Position numbers and translations under genes: made by a program
Assembly: GCA_900073065.1 (NCBI GenBank)
Contig: FJOG01000001.1
Coordinates: 3,174,785 to 3,238,784 of the forward strand
Direction of reading: 5' to 3'
DNA: 64,000 bases
DNA from: Phialocephala subalpina
Taxonomy: Eukaryota > Ascomycota > Leotiomycetes > Helotiales > Mollisiaceae
Notes under the pieces: model-generated
What the model saw: only the letters and a program-made list of their open reading frames with translations
Told to the model about the DNA's origin: nothing
Databases searched by the model: none
Shown: positions 1 to 10,614 of the stretch, piece by piece
Numbering within the stretch: the first letter of the stretch is position 1
Layout: each line of letters begins with the position of its first letter

Positions 1-1
1 C

Positions 2-472
2 GAGCGAGTCGGCGTTGTCAACCTTCACCTTGCAGTCGACATGAGCGAAGATAATACCATGACTATGCTGTACAAGATTGGAGCAGGCTTCGTACAAGAG
101 AAGCACTACGGGATTGCCCTTGCTCGCGTTGTGGACTTTCCACCTCAAGTTCTTGAAGTCGCAGATCGAGTCTCGAATGCTCTCGACGCTCAGGCTGCCG
201 CCAAGAAGCAGTCTTCCAAAGCCTTCGCGCTTGCCAGGAGAAGAAAATTGGTCCTTGGCTTGAAGGAGACCCTCAATCAGGCTGCGAATGGCCCTATGGA
301 AGGCAAGGCCTTGTTGAGTTGGCTGCGCAGATTGCAGGACGAGTTCGTTCGGCGTATGGACCAAATTGACAACGACGTTGGTAGCAGCGATACAGAGGAA
401 ACAGTCATGGACAATGAGGAGTCGCAAACTGGGGATAGTCGCCGTGAGGTTTCCGCAGACACCCAAGGCTAG
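2..472 (+). CDS. MSH4: MutS homologue 4 (MSH4), C-terminal fragment
   Basis: The frame is open from the left edge of the window, so only the last 156 residues are present. The visible part begins RVGVVNLHLAVDM and continues to YKIGAGFVQEKHYGIALARV, then VLEVADRVSNAL. This is the end of the MutS ATPase domain and the helix after it, in the form found in the meiotic MSH4 branch. MSH4 pairs with MSH5 as MutS-gamma, which stabilises recombination intermediates and promotes crossovers in meiosis. The last 30 or so residues are acidic and probably disordered. The Walker motifs lie outside the window. The choice of MSH4 over another MutS paralogue rests on my recognition of the LHL and YGIALAR segments and is likely rather than certain. 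Confidence 0.75.
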   Translation, partial: ERVGVVNLHLAVDMSEDNTMTMLYKIGAGFVQEKHYGIALARVVDFPPQVLEVADRVSNALDAQAAAKKQSSKAFALARRRKLVLGLKETLNQAANGPMEGKALLSWLRRLQDEFVRRMDQIDNDVGSSDTEETVMDNEESQTGDSRREVSADTQG

Positions 473-1044
473 GATTTGCCTGTCATATTTTGCTGAAAGT
501 TTGTTGCATAAGTAGCTCCTTACATAGCTGTCAAATAAATCGTATGTTCCCCGCTACTTCATTTAGCCTCCAAGATGTTCCAGGATCGCTAGGTAAGGAA
601 TGGGTAATGAATGGACAGCTTTCAAGTTTGTGATGGCGTCACATCACATGCCCTCATACCTCACACTTGGCAACTGGTGCACCATTACGGGCCGATGCGA
701 GGATGAGCCACTATTCTCAATACTGTTGAGCTTAGCTCCGGGCGTACACATGGTTAGAAATCCTAAGTACGTCTTCAACTTGTGGTACCGACCTCGCGCT
801 AGGGTATGTTCACCAAAGTCAGAAATTATGTCGAATTTATTCCTTGAACATGAGTATAAAACCGAAAGCTGTCATGCTCCACTCATTGACAACTCCCCGA
901 TAGACTTCATCCCAGCGTCGCGCCTGATACTCGAAATGGAACCTTTTAGTCTTAAGCGTTCGGAAGCACTTTCGGCATCTATGTAAGTCTCGTCTTCTTG
1001 GGGACATTTGCCTCTCTTGTGGCTGTGTCCAGGATCAATCCCAA
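473..1044. other. Intergenic, no gene seen
   Basis: This stretch holds the 3' flank of MSH4 and the presumed 5' region of the next gene. An open frame at 600-986 has no recognisable domain and an irregular composition, so I did not call it. An unseen upstream exon of the following gene could lie here. Confidence 0.4.
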
Positions 1045-2301
1045 ATGGGCTTCTGGATTTTCTACAGCTTTTGTTCTTCGACAAGGACAGAAACGATTGT
1101 TAATGCCTGGCGAAACTATAGGTGGTCGTATCAGCGAATCTCTCCAAGCTCTACCCAACGTCAATCCCACACACCTGCCTCACAGAAAGTTGAATACAAA
1201 GTATACTATGAGAATGGAGTGGAGTACTGCAGAGAGAGCAAGGCAACTAATGGAGAGAATGCCTTCCACAAATTCCTCGGGCTGGTTGGATATCACAACG
1301 ACGAAGAGGAATACGATCGTTCTCTTAAGTGGGTATGGGTATCTCTCCTTGTGGGTGGCACTGAAGTAGGTGGATATTGGGCTGAGGACAGCGACATATT
1401 CAGTTTCGAAAAGTACATGCGATGGAGTGAGATACCCAGAGATCAGAGAGCAGAATATTCGAAAAGGCGTGGAAGACCACATGATTCTAATGCTCGTCAA
1501 AGAGAGCATTTTCTCGATCGCGTGCACAGGGCAGCTGCAGCCGAACAACGGACCGCTTCGACTTTGACGAATCAACCACGTCGGCCTCTTCTCGGCACAG
1601 CATTACAATTACATCCTATGGGGCCTTCCGACGAGGAGAACGACGCTGACGACGAAGACTCTCCCATGGGAGTTGTTTCCGATGCTTCCACGTTAGAAAG
1701 AAGATATCAGGTCCGCACATCCCACCGTGACTTGAAGCGAATAACGCAAGAGCAAAATTCGAGGACTGGCCAGGACACTGCTGCAGAACGGAGTGTTTCC
1801 GATCGCAATCACTCCCTCGATCAGGACTTTCGTTTGGGCCCTGTCCTGGGTACTGCCATTGAAGGATTTGTCGAAAGGGCACCTGAACCTTTTGCAATCG
1901 TGCGAAATGTGGAAGAGCGTTTTGAGTCGTCCATAGCAGCTCAAATTGAAGTTCAGGCTGCTAGGGCGAATACTACAAATCGGTCCTCAGCCACGCCAAT
2001 CCCAGCGACAGATAACACGGCCATGCCGCCTCGAACTACAAATTATCCTCAGTCTGCTGCAGGCTCAGCCGGTACACGAAGACCAGCCACCTCGAATGTA
2101 TCACTTCAGCCTCTCCAAATACCACCACGAATTTACCCAGCACAGTCGCCTTCCCGAGCCCCTTATCCTGGTCACTTTATCCCTGGTCCTCCAGTTCCAA
2201 CACTCCCAGATCCCTTCTTTGGACGATTCCCGGCGGCAGGATATGGAGTCGATTTTTGGGTCATGCAGCAGCGAAGATATATGTTTGAACGACATCTTTG
2301 A
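1045..2301 (+). CDS. Hypothetical protein with disordered Pro/Ser-rich C-terminal half
   Basis: An uninterrupted frame of 418 codons. Residues from about 48 to 150 look structured, with VEYKVYYENGVEYCRESK and WVWVSLLVGGTEVGGYW. The rest is low-complexity, Ser/Thr/Pro-rich with acidic patches, and ends in a Pro/Phe/Tyr-rich segment. I do not recognise a family. The first 45 or so residues are atypical, so the true start may be a downstream ATG or an upstream exon joined by splicing. The length of the frame and the ordered block support a real gene. No function is proposed. Confidence 0.5.
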   Translation: MGFWIFYSFCSSTRTETIVNAWRNYRWSYQRISPSSTQRQSHTPASQKVEYKVYYENGVEYCRESKATNGENAFHKFLGLVGYHNDEEEYDRSLKWVWVSLLVGGTEVGGYWAEDSDIFSFEKYMRWSEIPRDQRAEYSKRRGRPHDSNARQREHFLDRVHRAAAAEQRTASTLTNQPRRPLLGTALQLHPMGPSDEENDADDEDSPMGVVSDASTLERRYQVRTSHRDLKRITQEQNSRTGQDTAAERSVSDRNHSLDQDFRLGPVLGTAIEGFVERAPEPFAIVRNVEERFESSIAAQIEVQAARANTTNRSSATPIPATDNTAMPPRTTNYPQSAAGSAGTRRPATSNVSLQPLQIPPRIYPAQSPSRAPYPGHFIPGPPVPTLPDPFFGRFPAAGYGVDFWVMQQRRYMFERHL

Positions 2302-2826
2302 CCTCGAAAATATAAATGACTGCTAAAGTTATAGGAAGCATCATTGCCCAATCTTCGCTGAAAATTTCCAGTCTCTAGATTCCGCTACATCGATTGGACG
2401 ATGGCGCTACGAGGCGCAAAAGAAAGTTTAAGAGGTTGTAATGGAGGTGCGAGTTAACATTGGCGTTAGTCGTATTCATTTCACTGAACTCTCATATTAC
2501 TTTATCCCTTCGTACCATTTCCTCTGCCCCTGATGGCTTCAAGAATGCCGTACTTGTAAAGTCACAAGTAAGCTCTTCGAACCTTCCTGAGGATGTGGCT
2601 TAGGGGCTCAACAGAGTACCTGTCAAAATTTCAAAGAATTTTTGGCAGAAACGAGCTGTTCACTTGTTCCACGAATATTTGATTTATGGACTTGATTCTT
2701 GATACAGATTCAAACTGTATCTGTCCTCAGACGCCAACCAAACTCCAGACTATGACTCCATGAGCACAAACTCGAACCGCAAGGTAATCTTATATTCCAG
2801 CTCAACTTCTTCCTTCGAACAATTGA
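2302..2826. other. Intergenic, no gene seen
   Basis: Sequence between two convergent genes. I see no coding, repeat or RNA signal. Confidence 0.4.
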
Positions 2827-3355
2827 CTATACTCCTGCCATTCGTCGCCTCGCTTTTTCCTTGCCCCTGACAGCAATCTCAGACAACATCTCACGAGGGA
2901 GAGACTCCCCATCTTCGTTGAAACCCTCCTTTGTCATCTCGAGCACGAATGAAACGGCATGATGGCGTAGCGCACTGCCCCGCTTTGTGTGCGAGTAGAT
3001 ATACTCGAACACCATTGCGATATCTAGTAATCCCTTGTCCTCGAAGATGCTGACTAGACTCTTCATTGAGAGCACGCGGACTTCGAAGAGATCCAGTCTG
3101 TCGACGAGTACCCAAAACTCAGCTAGAGAAAGTTGCTCTAGTTCTAGCTTGTCGAGTTCCTCGGAGGTATCAGAGTCTGTTTCACGCCGGAGGGGCTCAA
3201 AGGTCCGGAAGTACCTAGGAGAATACATGTCAGCTCATGGGTTTTGCCGACAACTTCGCCGGCGATCAGCCGTAACCACGATTAACTTACGAGAAAGTCA
3301 ACCCAGATTGAGCAGACCCATCTGCTCTTTCGCCGCATCTGGCTTTCTTCTGCAT
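2827..3355 (-). CDS. Truncated BTB-family protein lacking the BTB core
   Basis: The model is complement(join(2827..3214,3291..3355)), 150 residues. Exon 1 gives a short basic leader ending in LTF, and the 76-bp intron is in phase 2, exactly as in the intact BTB genes at 9-18 kb. Exon 2 does not start with the usual DP...VHKE...YSP BTB fold. It opens with YFRTFEPLRRE and goes straight to the C-terminal module: LAEFWVLVDRLDLFEV, matching ELWVLAxxLxxPxLQN in the siblings, then FEYIYSHTKRGSALRHHAV. About 90 residues of the BTB core are missing while the reading frame stays open. It may be a decayed copy or a shortened, expressed variant. I cannot tell which from sequence alone. Confidence 0.55.
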
Positions 3356-6002
3356 CGGCTCGTAGGTGCCATCCGAGAGGCTAGACGGTCTCTTACTACC
3401 ACCGGTGATGAGTGAGTCACCACTATGTGATGGCTCTGATGACCATTAGGTTTTCATGATGTTTTGTAGGCATGACATCTAGATCTGTAAGTTATTGCTG
3501 ACCTGAGCGTCGAGTGTGCTTCCAAATATTCGAATCTCCAATATGATCGGCAAAGAATGTTAGAATGACGATATGGTACTAGATTATCAATAATTATATG
3601 TTTTCTCTTAGGTCGTCTGGATACCAATTTTCAAAATGCTGGTAGCTAGCTACTTTTTTTTAGTACAGCGCTAGCTAACCGAACTTTGAAAAGGGGGGAG
3701 CGGGAACTGGAACACTTAAGCCCCAAACGACTTCCCTGGGGAATACATCACATTTATCAAGTCCACGAAGTAGCATTAGACTCCTTTGAAGAATTTGATC
3801 TTGAGAATACGTCTAAGTATCAAAGAGTCGATCGGATTTTAAATAGCGATAATGCCAACGTTCCGCGAGAGGACCCTATTTGCGGACGCAGCTTCAGTGA
3901 CTTCAATAACCGCAATGACTGTGTAATGGGATCCAAAATACATGTTCGCAGTGAAAGTTTTCATCTTGTTTGCTCACAATAGTATGGCTGAAGAACAAAG
4001 CAAATATTCCTGACTTCCATTTCAGGCTAATTTCTGAATGATTTCTATTCCTATCTTCACACTCCGCGTAAAGTTATTGGCCGCCGCGTGAACTTGGATG
4101 TCAAATTTGTGCTCAAAATGGCCGAATCGGTGACGGATATTGTAATTCCTGTAATATAGATCCATTTTTCTTGGGGCCTCTGGAATCTACTACGTAGACC
4201 CTTTGTGTGTTTCTGGCAGAAAGGACTAATTACATCCTGATGATGCTACAAACACAATTCTTTTTTTTCATCGTATTTTGTGCTGTCCTTTCTGCACCCG
4301 GACCCTGGCGGTGTAAAATACTCTTTGCCAGCCTCCTCCGGAATATTCTTTGAGATAGAATTTTGAAACATCATACTCCGTACTGAGGAGAGAATTTAAC
4401 CTCGCGCATTAGGCCAATGACATCCATGAAAAACGCTTGCGGTATGTCGCCATCAAGACTTCCGCTATAATCTCAGACGACAAATGAGCCGACTAAAGTC
4501 CATTTCCGTCTTCGGATCTGAGCAGTCGCTGCTCTAACCTGAGCCGAGCCCTGAGTCTTGAGCACGCTGATGAGTCAGCTGGATCATGCTTAGGGGATCC
4601 TCTTTTGGCGACTTTTCAGAATCGATTACAGTTTCCTTATCGTCTATTTCAGATATTGCTAATATCTGCTGCCCTAAACACAGCCAATTCTTTCAACCTA
4701 CCAAGATATTGAGCAAGGAGTCAATTCTGGCTCCCCTGCCCACCTTTACGAGGATGCCGCTCAGAGCCGATTTTGAATCCCTGTCAGCAAGAGCCGCACG
4801 TAATGACGACCGAGACTTCCGCTCGCCGCCACAAATTCAATTCCGTTGTATACGAACACATGACCTTAGAATTGTCCTTGCCGGGAAAAGCCATTGAAAT
4901 TCGGTCCAGCACTTGGTATTGAACTTCCAACAGCTTGATATTGCAAGAAACTTTGCGTCGGGTAGGTGGCAGGAGGTCGGGTGGGAGCAGCTGGTAGTAC
5001 TTCAGGGCGTGTATACGTCGATTTGTTCTGTGGAGCGTTGTGATATTACGTATGCCCAGTAGGGGCCTTGTGCTCAGTCCATCCTTCTGGAAAGGTAGGA
5101 CGCGCCGTGGGCTTATGAGTAGCTTTCAACATCTTCTGCGCATTGTGATTGAAGTTTGTAGGTGTGTAGCCCGAAATGATTTCCCCAGGGAAATAGGAAA
5201 TATTACAATGTAGCCTTGAATGTGAGGCGCCAGTGGACCGGAACAACGTTTTGGCGCTACGTTTGTAGCTGGCGACGTGGTTCGAGGTCGGGCAAGATTT
5301 TGGGGAGAGTAATGTCACGTGACACAAAGTACCGAATCTGCCAAAGCCTTGTCCAGAGAAAGGGAGAGTAGAATGTCCGAAATGGCCTCGGAGGAGGCAG
5401 ACGGCAGCTACGGCAGAAAAATTCTGACAAAGCTAGCGAACTATTATTATCTAAGGCTCTAGCAGTATACAGCTGTTCGAATGTATACCCATTCCAAAGT
5501 CGGCCAAGTTCGCAACGTAATAGCCATCTTTGCCGTTGAAGACTAAGACATTTTAGATCTTGAGGTTACTATAGCAGATGTGGAATTCGTGTAAAACAGA
5601 GAGATCGCAGCCGACCTGACGCACTAGGTCCTAAGTAGCGACGACAGTCTATAGTAACCGCATCCGAACCGAAGACGAGGAAACGTCATCTGAGATTACA
5701 GCCTTTTCTGTGCATTACTCCTGAGCTTTAGATTATTATACTTAGGCAAATCCCAATTGAACGGGTTTGGCATAAATTTATGCCTGAGGCAGTATTTCAT
5801 GAAAGTTGGTTTTTCCAAAACCCCGTATCTGGCGCTAAAAACCGCGCCCCTATTGGACGCCATGACACGTACTACTTCGCAAGTTTCATCCTATAACCCT
5901 AATGACTTTTTGCTTTTCTGTGCCCCTTCAATTCATTTTTAGTCCTTTCTATTACCCTTCATATTGCAACTAAGTCTTCTTCTAAATCTATAATACCTAG
6001 CG
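3356..6002. other. Long intergenic region, no gene seen
   Basis: About 2.6 kb with only short, unrelated open frames, such as 3686-3982 and 4586-4897, that show no domain or splice structure. Composition is ordinary to slightly AT-rich. No repeat or transposon end was recognised. It separates the truncated BTB gene from the HET gene. Confidence 0.4.
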
Positions 6003-8023
6003 ATGGAACACATTTCAAAAAAGAGGCCATCTCTCTGTCGTTCTTGCGAGACGGTGGTGTTTGGCAGAAATGCCTGGAAGATGATTTGGTACGAGTTGGG
6101 GAAGACAATTTCGGAGCGTGCACCACCATCGATCAAGTGTGATTTTACGCGCCAACAGCTACTTGGTTCCTTGATGAACAATTGCTGGTTCTGTCGATAT
6201 CTCTATGATAGTGTACCTGCGGCGACCTGTGATCAGAATCTTAGCGTCTCTGTTTCATATAATGTCGCTCACGGAGTTCATCCGACAAAAATCAACATAT
6301 TAGATTTAGAAGTGCAAGGAACGAAACGGTTCGCAACACAACGGTTCTCCCTAGGTGTCTCCGCAAGACCTGGTAAAGATCAACTTTATCCTTTGTGTAT
6401 TCGAACTAAAGAGGAACTGACACATGTTAAGATTCTCCCGCATCACCCTTTGTTCGCGCGCCAGCGGAACACATGCGAGAAATATGTAATTTCGATCCCA
6501 GCACTGCTTTCAATTGGATTGAATGTTGCCGATTTTCCCATACTGAATGTTCCGGCCAGGACCTATACCAGCTCCCGTCACGCGTGTTAGATCTTTCGAA
6601 CTACAAATCTAGCAACGTCAAACTATCCTCGGTAGGAGGCAGGACTTCTCAGCCATACGCAGCCCTATCTTACAGCTGGGGCAAATCTAAGCCATTTATG
6701 ACAACATCTTCGTCACTAAAATCCCATCAAGACGGTATGGATGTGAGCAGCATGCCCCAGACCTATAAGGACGCCATTCGGGTCGCTGGGGATTTGGGAG
6801 TCAAGTATCTTTGGATTGATGCTCTCTGTATCGTACAAGACTCTGCCGATGACAAAATCGAGGAGCTCTCACGCATGCGCTATTATTACGAAAATGCTCT
6901 ATTTGTTATTGCTGCTTCGGGTGCAAGCGCTGCACAAGAAGGGTTTCTCGGCTTTCACTCACTTCAATCTCCTCACTGCCCTTCCCCGACTTTGCTCTCT
7001 AATAAGGGCGACTCCAGGGTCATTGAGGTTCCGTTTTACGGCCCTGATGATAAGGAAGGAACTATTATTCTTGATTCATCGCCTAAAAAGTATCAGGCGG
7101 CCGATGAGCCACTGAATCAAAGAGCGTGGACGTATCAAGAACGCCTTCTCTGTGCTCGTGTTCTCGTATTCCCATCGACAGGAGGTTTTTATCTTCAATG
7201 CAATAAGGAGGAGCATCACGATGATAGTATAGACTTTGGACGACCGTTGGGCCGTTCCCGCATGTTCTCATTGTCCTCGGCGTGGAATACGCTAGGATTT
7301 GATATCAAGGACGTGCATAACTCGTGGTTGATTAATATTAGAGACTACAGTCGGCGCAGCCTTACAGTAGCAGATGATAAAGCAGTTGCAATAGCAGGAG
7401 TTGCCGAGGCATATCACCATCGGTTTAGGGTCCATCTGGGAAATTATTTGGCAGGCCATTGGAGCAAGTACTTGCTTGAAAGCTTGCATTGGCGTGTCGT
7501 TGCAAATGAACTGAAGCCTGCACCAAAAACTGCTCGTGGGCCGTCATGGTCATGGCTCTCAGTTGATAGCACCATCCAGCTTCAGCCCACAGTTTTGTTT
7601 CTGAGAAAAGTTGTCAGCCTAGTTGAGTTTCACTCTGTAGGCGTGAGGAAGGCGACCGGAAAGCTTCCATTTGGAACAGTTCAAGTCGGCTGCTTAGCAA
7701 TAAAAGCGTCAGTTGGCAAAGCTTGCTGGACGCCGTTAAGACAACGCCCATTTTCACCCTCACTAGAGACAGAGGACGGGCGGTCCATCGAGGGAGGAGT
7801 ACACACTCACGCTGATGTGGCGGAGAATTTCCCTATGAAACAGACGTTAATCTTCTTTGTTCCACTATGCACAGCCGGTCCGTCTTCCACCATCTGTGGT
7901 CTACTTTTACAACAAGTTGTACCATCCTACAATGACCTTTTCCGCCGAATTGGGTATTTTGAAGGCGCCTCCCAGTCAATCCTCCGCATTTGTGGAGAAA
8001 CTAAGTTAATCTGCATTATTTGA
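6003..8023 (+). CDS. HET-domain (heterokaryon incompatibility) protein
   Basis: The model is join(6003..6372,6432..8023), 653 residues. Two overlapping frames are joined by a 59-bp intron with donor GTAAAG, branch AACTGAC and acceptor TTAAG. After splicing the junction reads SARP-DSPASPFV, as expected for this family. The N-terminus has the zinc-knuckle-like CRSC ... NNCWFCRYLYDSV. LPSRVLDL leads into the HET domain at about 198-365: PYAALSYSWG, YLWIDALCIVQD (about 249-260) and LNQRAWTYQERLL (about 351-363). HET proteins act in fungal self/non-self recognition and can trigger cell death when activated, but most family members have no known partner. No NACHT, ankyrin or WD repeats follow. The C-terminal part is the usual variable region. 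The gene lies next to the BTB array. Confidence 0.92.
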
Positions 8024-8344
8024 GGTTTATAGGTTATACTTAAGAGATTCTTAGTTATGGCATTTGTTACGGTCTGGAATGAATATATGTGTATAAATGA
8101 TGGAATCTAGCCGTGAGAACTGTACGCACCTTAAGCTAATATCTAGCCTTATTAGTTAAGCGGGTACAGCTCAGGTTGCTCAGGTGAGCTGGCTAAGCCG
8201 AGGGTGATTAGCGCCTGAGTATATGCGGGCCATGCCTACTAACTGAATGTGGAACGAAGATTGAAGGATCAGAGTTCAACTACCATTGCAGTCGTGGATG
8301 TAAAGCTCAGTAACGTGAAGAAGCCACCGGTCAATTACATCTTC
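8024..8344. other. Intergenic, no gene seen
   Basis: Tail-to-tail spacer between the HET gene and the BTB relic. Nothing recognisable. Confidence 0.4.
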
Positions 8345-8660
8345 GTTACACGTCCCCTGATAGACGTACGTATTTGATGCAATCTATTGGTGGAAAGTCC
8401 TCTTGCTTGCAAACGTCATCCATGGTTTTGATGACGAGATTTCGAAGGCGGGGGATGTCGAGTCGTTTGGCTAGGAACCAGAGCTCAGCTAGAGTACAGT
8501 CCTCGTCTGCACAAGACAAAATGCGAATATGATCACCACCATTCTGCAGTTGCTAGTTAAGGATCTTCTGCGAATACACCCTTGCATGAGTATTTGAAAG
8601 CCCGCTCTGTGGTGTGCTCGATTCGGTATATGTTGGCTTTTGCATGTTAGTCGGTCGCGC
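8345..8660 (-). pseudogene. BTB-family pseudogene (C-terminal half)
   Basis: On the minus strand one frame gives DEDCTLAELWFLAKRLDIPR followed by LRNLVIKTMDDVCKQ, a clear copy of the ELWxLAxxLxxPxLxN module of the BTB genes downstream. The module upstream of it, YRIEHTTERAFK followed by YSQKILN, lies in other frames and is interrupted by a TAG codon and at least one frameshift. After KYVRLSGDV a stop ends the frame. The start of the BTB fold could not be recovered in 8660-8840. This is a decayed member of the array, in the same orientation as its neighbours. Confidence 0.75.
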
Positions 8661-9204
8661 CATCGAATTTGTTGGGTGCGGTGAGTTGGGGCAGCCTTGA
8701 ACTTTTTGAAATTGCATCTCCAAGTCGAAAAGAAAGCTGACGTTCCCATTCAGCTTCTGCAGTCGGGCAGCTTTGCGAAGGTGAATGTGTAGAGATCGAG
8801 ATCCTCTTTGATGAACCCACCCTGACAATTTGGGCATGTTGCAGACATTGCCAGTGAACTCTCTATAAGGAACATAACTTTGGTCCCGTATGCATTTCTA
8901 AGTATCAGTGTCACGAGGGGGAAATGGTTACAGGCCTTACACAGAATTGATTATAATGGTAAATGCTTGAGAGCCATCTTCCATTGTTGATTGATTTCGC
9001 TATGAAGACATGTGCAGAACTTTAGTGCTGAAAATCGATACTCCAAGAAGAACCTAATGTCCTTCAACATATGGTGTAGTCCCATGTTGATTCTGCTCGT
9101 GAATAAGAGCCAATGGCAGTCAGGACCAAATGATGCCTATTCCCAAATGGGAAACGAATTAGTGCTCAAGACTAAGTCAAATTTTTCACTACCTAAACAC
9201 GTAC
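8661..9204. other. Intergenic / unrecognisable BTB-relic flank
   Basis: The part up to about 8840 could be the decayed 5' half of the BTB pseudogene, but I cannot align it. No gene is seen in the remainder. Confidence 0.35.
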
Positions 9205-9915
9205 CTAGACATCGACGAGGTAATCCAGGATCTGGAACTTGGCTTCAATATCGCGTCCTCGATTTTTGCTCAGAAGAGCAGCCAAGTCGAACATGAAGCA
9301 AGGCGGGAAGAGCGTCACCTTAGAAGGATCATGGTAATCGTCGGCGTGAAGAAATGTAGCTATTTTGGCAACCGTATAAAGGCGCAGAGGGCTGCTATCT
9401 GAACTGTTTGAATAGATGTACTCTATACCCGCCAAGTCGATATAAGAACATGTAATCCGAATCTTGTCCATGGTTTCGATTGCCAGATTCTGTAGGACAG
9501 GGATGCAAAATCTATCGGACAACACCCAGAGCTCTTTCAGGCCTGCATTCTCGCTTTCCGATTGTGTCTGCAGGTGGTCATTATCTTCATCCCATTCGTA
9601 GTCCAGGCGGAGTTGTTGTATGTTGAGCTTCCTCGAGTACATCCATTGCATAAGCAATTTGAATGCTCTCCCGGTAGTGTCTTCGAGGCGGTATGTTTGC
9701 GTCTGCCCTTCTATGAATTGGCTCTCGAATACGGCTTTCAAAACTGGTGAGGCCTCGCAAGCAACCTCCCTATGGACTAGAAAAGTCTTCTTGTCTTCGT
9801 CTTTGCCGATAATGAGGGTGACCAGGGAAGTTGGATTGCTAATATACCGTTAGCTTTGGAACACTGAGAAACATGTGTGTGGAGGCAAAGTTTACTCAAA
9901 AGCGGGAGGGTCCAT
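9205..9915 (-). CDS. BTB/POZ domain protein (array member)
   Basis: The model is complement(join(9205..9838,9896..9915)), 217 residues. Exon 1 encodes only MDPPAF plus two bases, and a 57-bp intron (donor GTAAAC) leads to the junction D-NPTSLVTLIIG. The BTB fold follows: KKTFLVHREVACEASPVLKA (about 22-41), FIEGQTQTYRLEDTT, LLMQWMYSRKLNIQQL, then LKELWVLSDRFCIPVLQN and YIYSNSSDSSPLRLYTV. BTB domains mediate dimerisation and, in many proteins, binding to Cullin-3 ligases. A specific role is unknown here. A longer leader starting MSSDTPAENA at 9995 is visible, but it is out of frame with KEGANKRQKMDPPAF by one step and separated by a stop. Either MDPPAF is the true start or the leader has a frameshift. 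Confidence 0.8.
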
Positions 9916-9995
9916 CTTCTGCCTCTTGTTCGCTCCTTCCTTCTCCTTTTCCGACGTCCATCCTTAGCGTTCTCTGCAGGTGTATCAGAAGACAT

Positions 9996-10614
9996 GCCGT
10001 AGGAGTATTTCGATCGTGTTCTATAAACCAGACGCAGTGCGAGAGGTTTGGAAGTTCCAAGTGGAAAATGTAGAAGGGGGCTAGAGGAGGATCCTAGACT
10101 AATGCACATCGAAGTCGCAAAATGTCCTCCAAACTTTGGGTGAATTGAAACTTCAAAGGGAGGCTCTATGAGCTCATAATTTCTGCCCTCAAGTACAGCG
10201 CACCTTGATTTTGAACGTCCTGGAAAATCTAGGACCTTCGAGACAATGAAAGTGATAACTGTGGGCTTCAACGTCACGGGCTGTAAAAGCATTATCTTGA
10301 AAATGAACTTACAACCGCAAATACTAAAATTGTCACCTCACGGTTTCACGCATTTTATATGGAAGAGAGGATAGATAATTAATTCTATTTATTTGCAAGA
10401 TCTGCAAAGTCAACGACTTTATGGTGCGGATACTGCAGGTGGGCTGTCGCATGCCGAGAATCTTTCACTCCCCGGCGATATTGAGATGGTCAAGGAAAAG
10501 CTTGCGATCGGGAGACCTTGTGATGTCTGAAGATTCTAAGCTGTTGATACATCAGCAGTAGCAACTTTTCCTGATAGAAGTGCTCTTACCCGAAATTGAT
10601 TGCGCGGAATCTCT
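9996..10614. other. Intergenic spacer in the BTB array
   Basis: Spacer between two minus-strand BTB genes. It should include the promoter of the 9.2-kb gene. The minus-strand frame running through 9777-10292 overlaps that gene's first exon and shows no domain. Confidence 0.4.

Noticed and set aside
600..986. 128-codon plus-strand frame
   Set aside because: No domain, odd composition, and it overlaps frames on the other strand. Not supportable as a gene.
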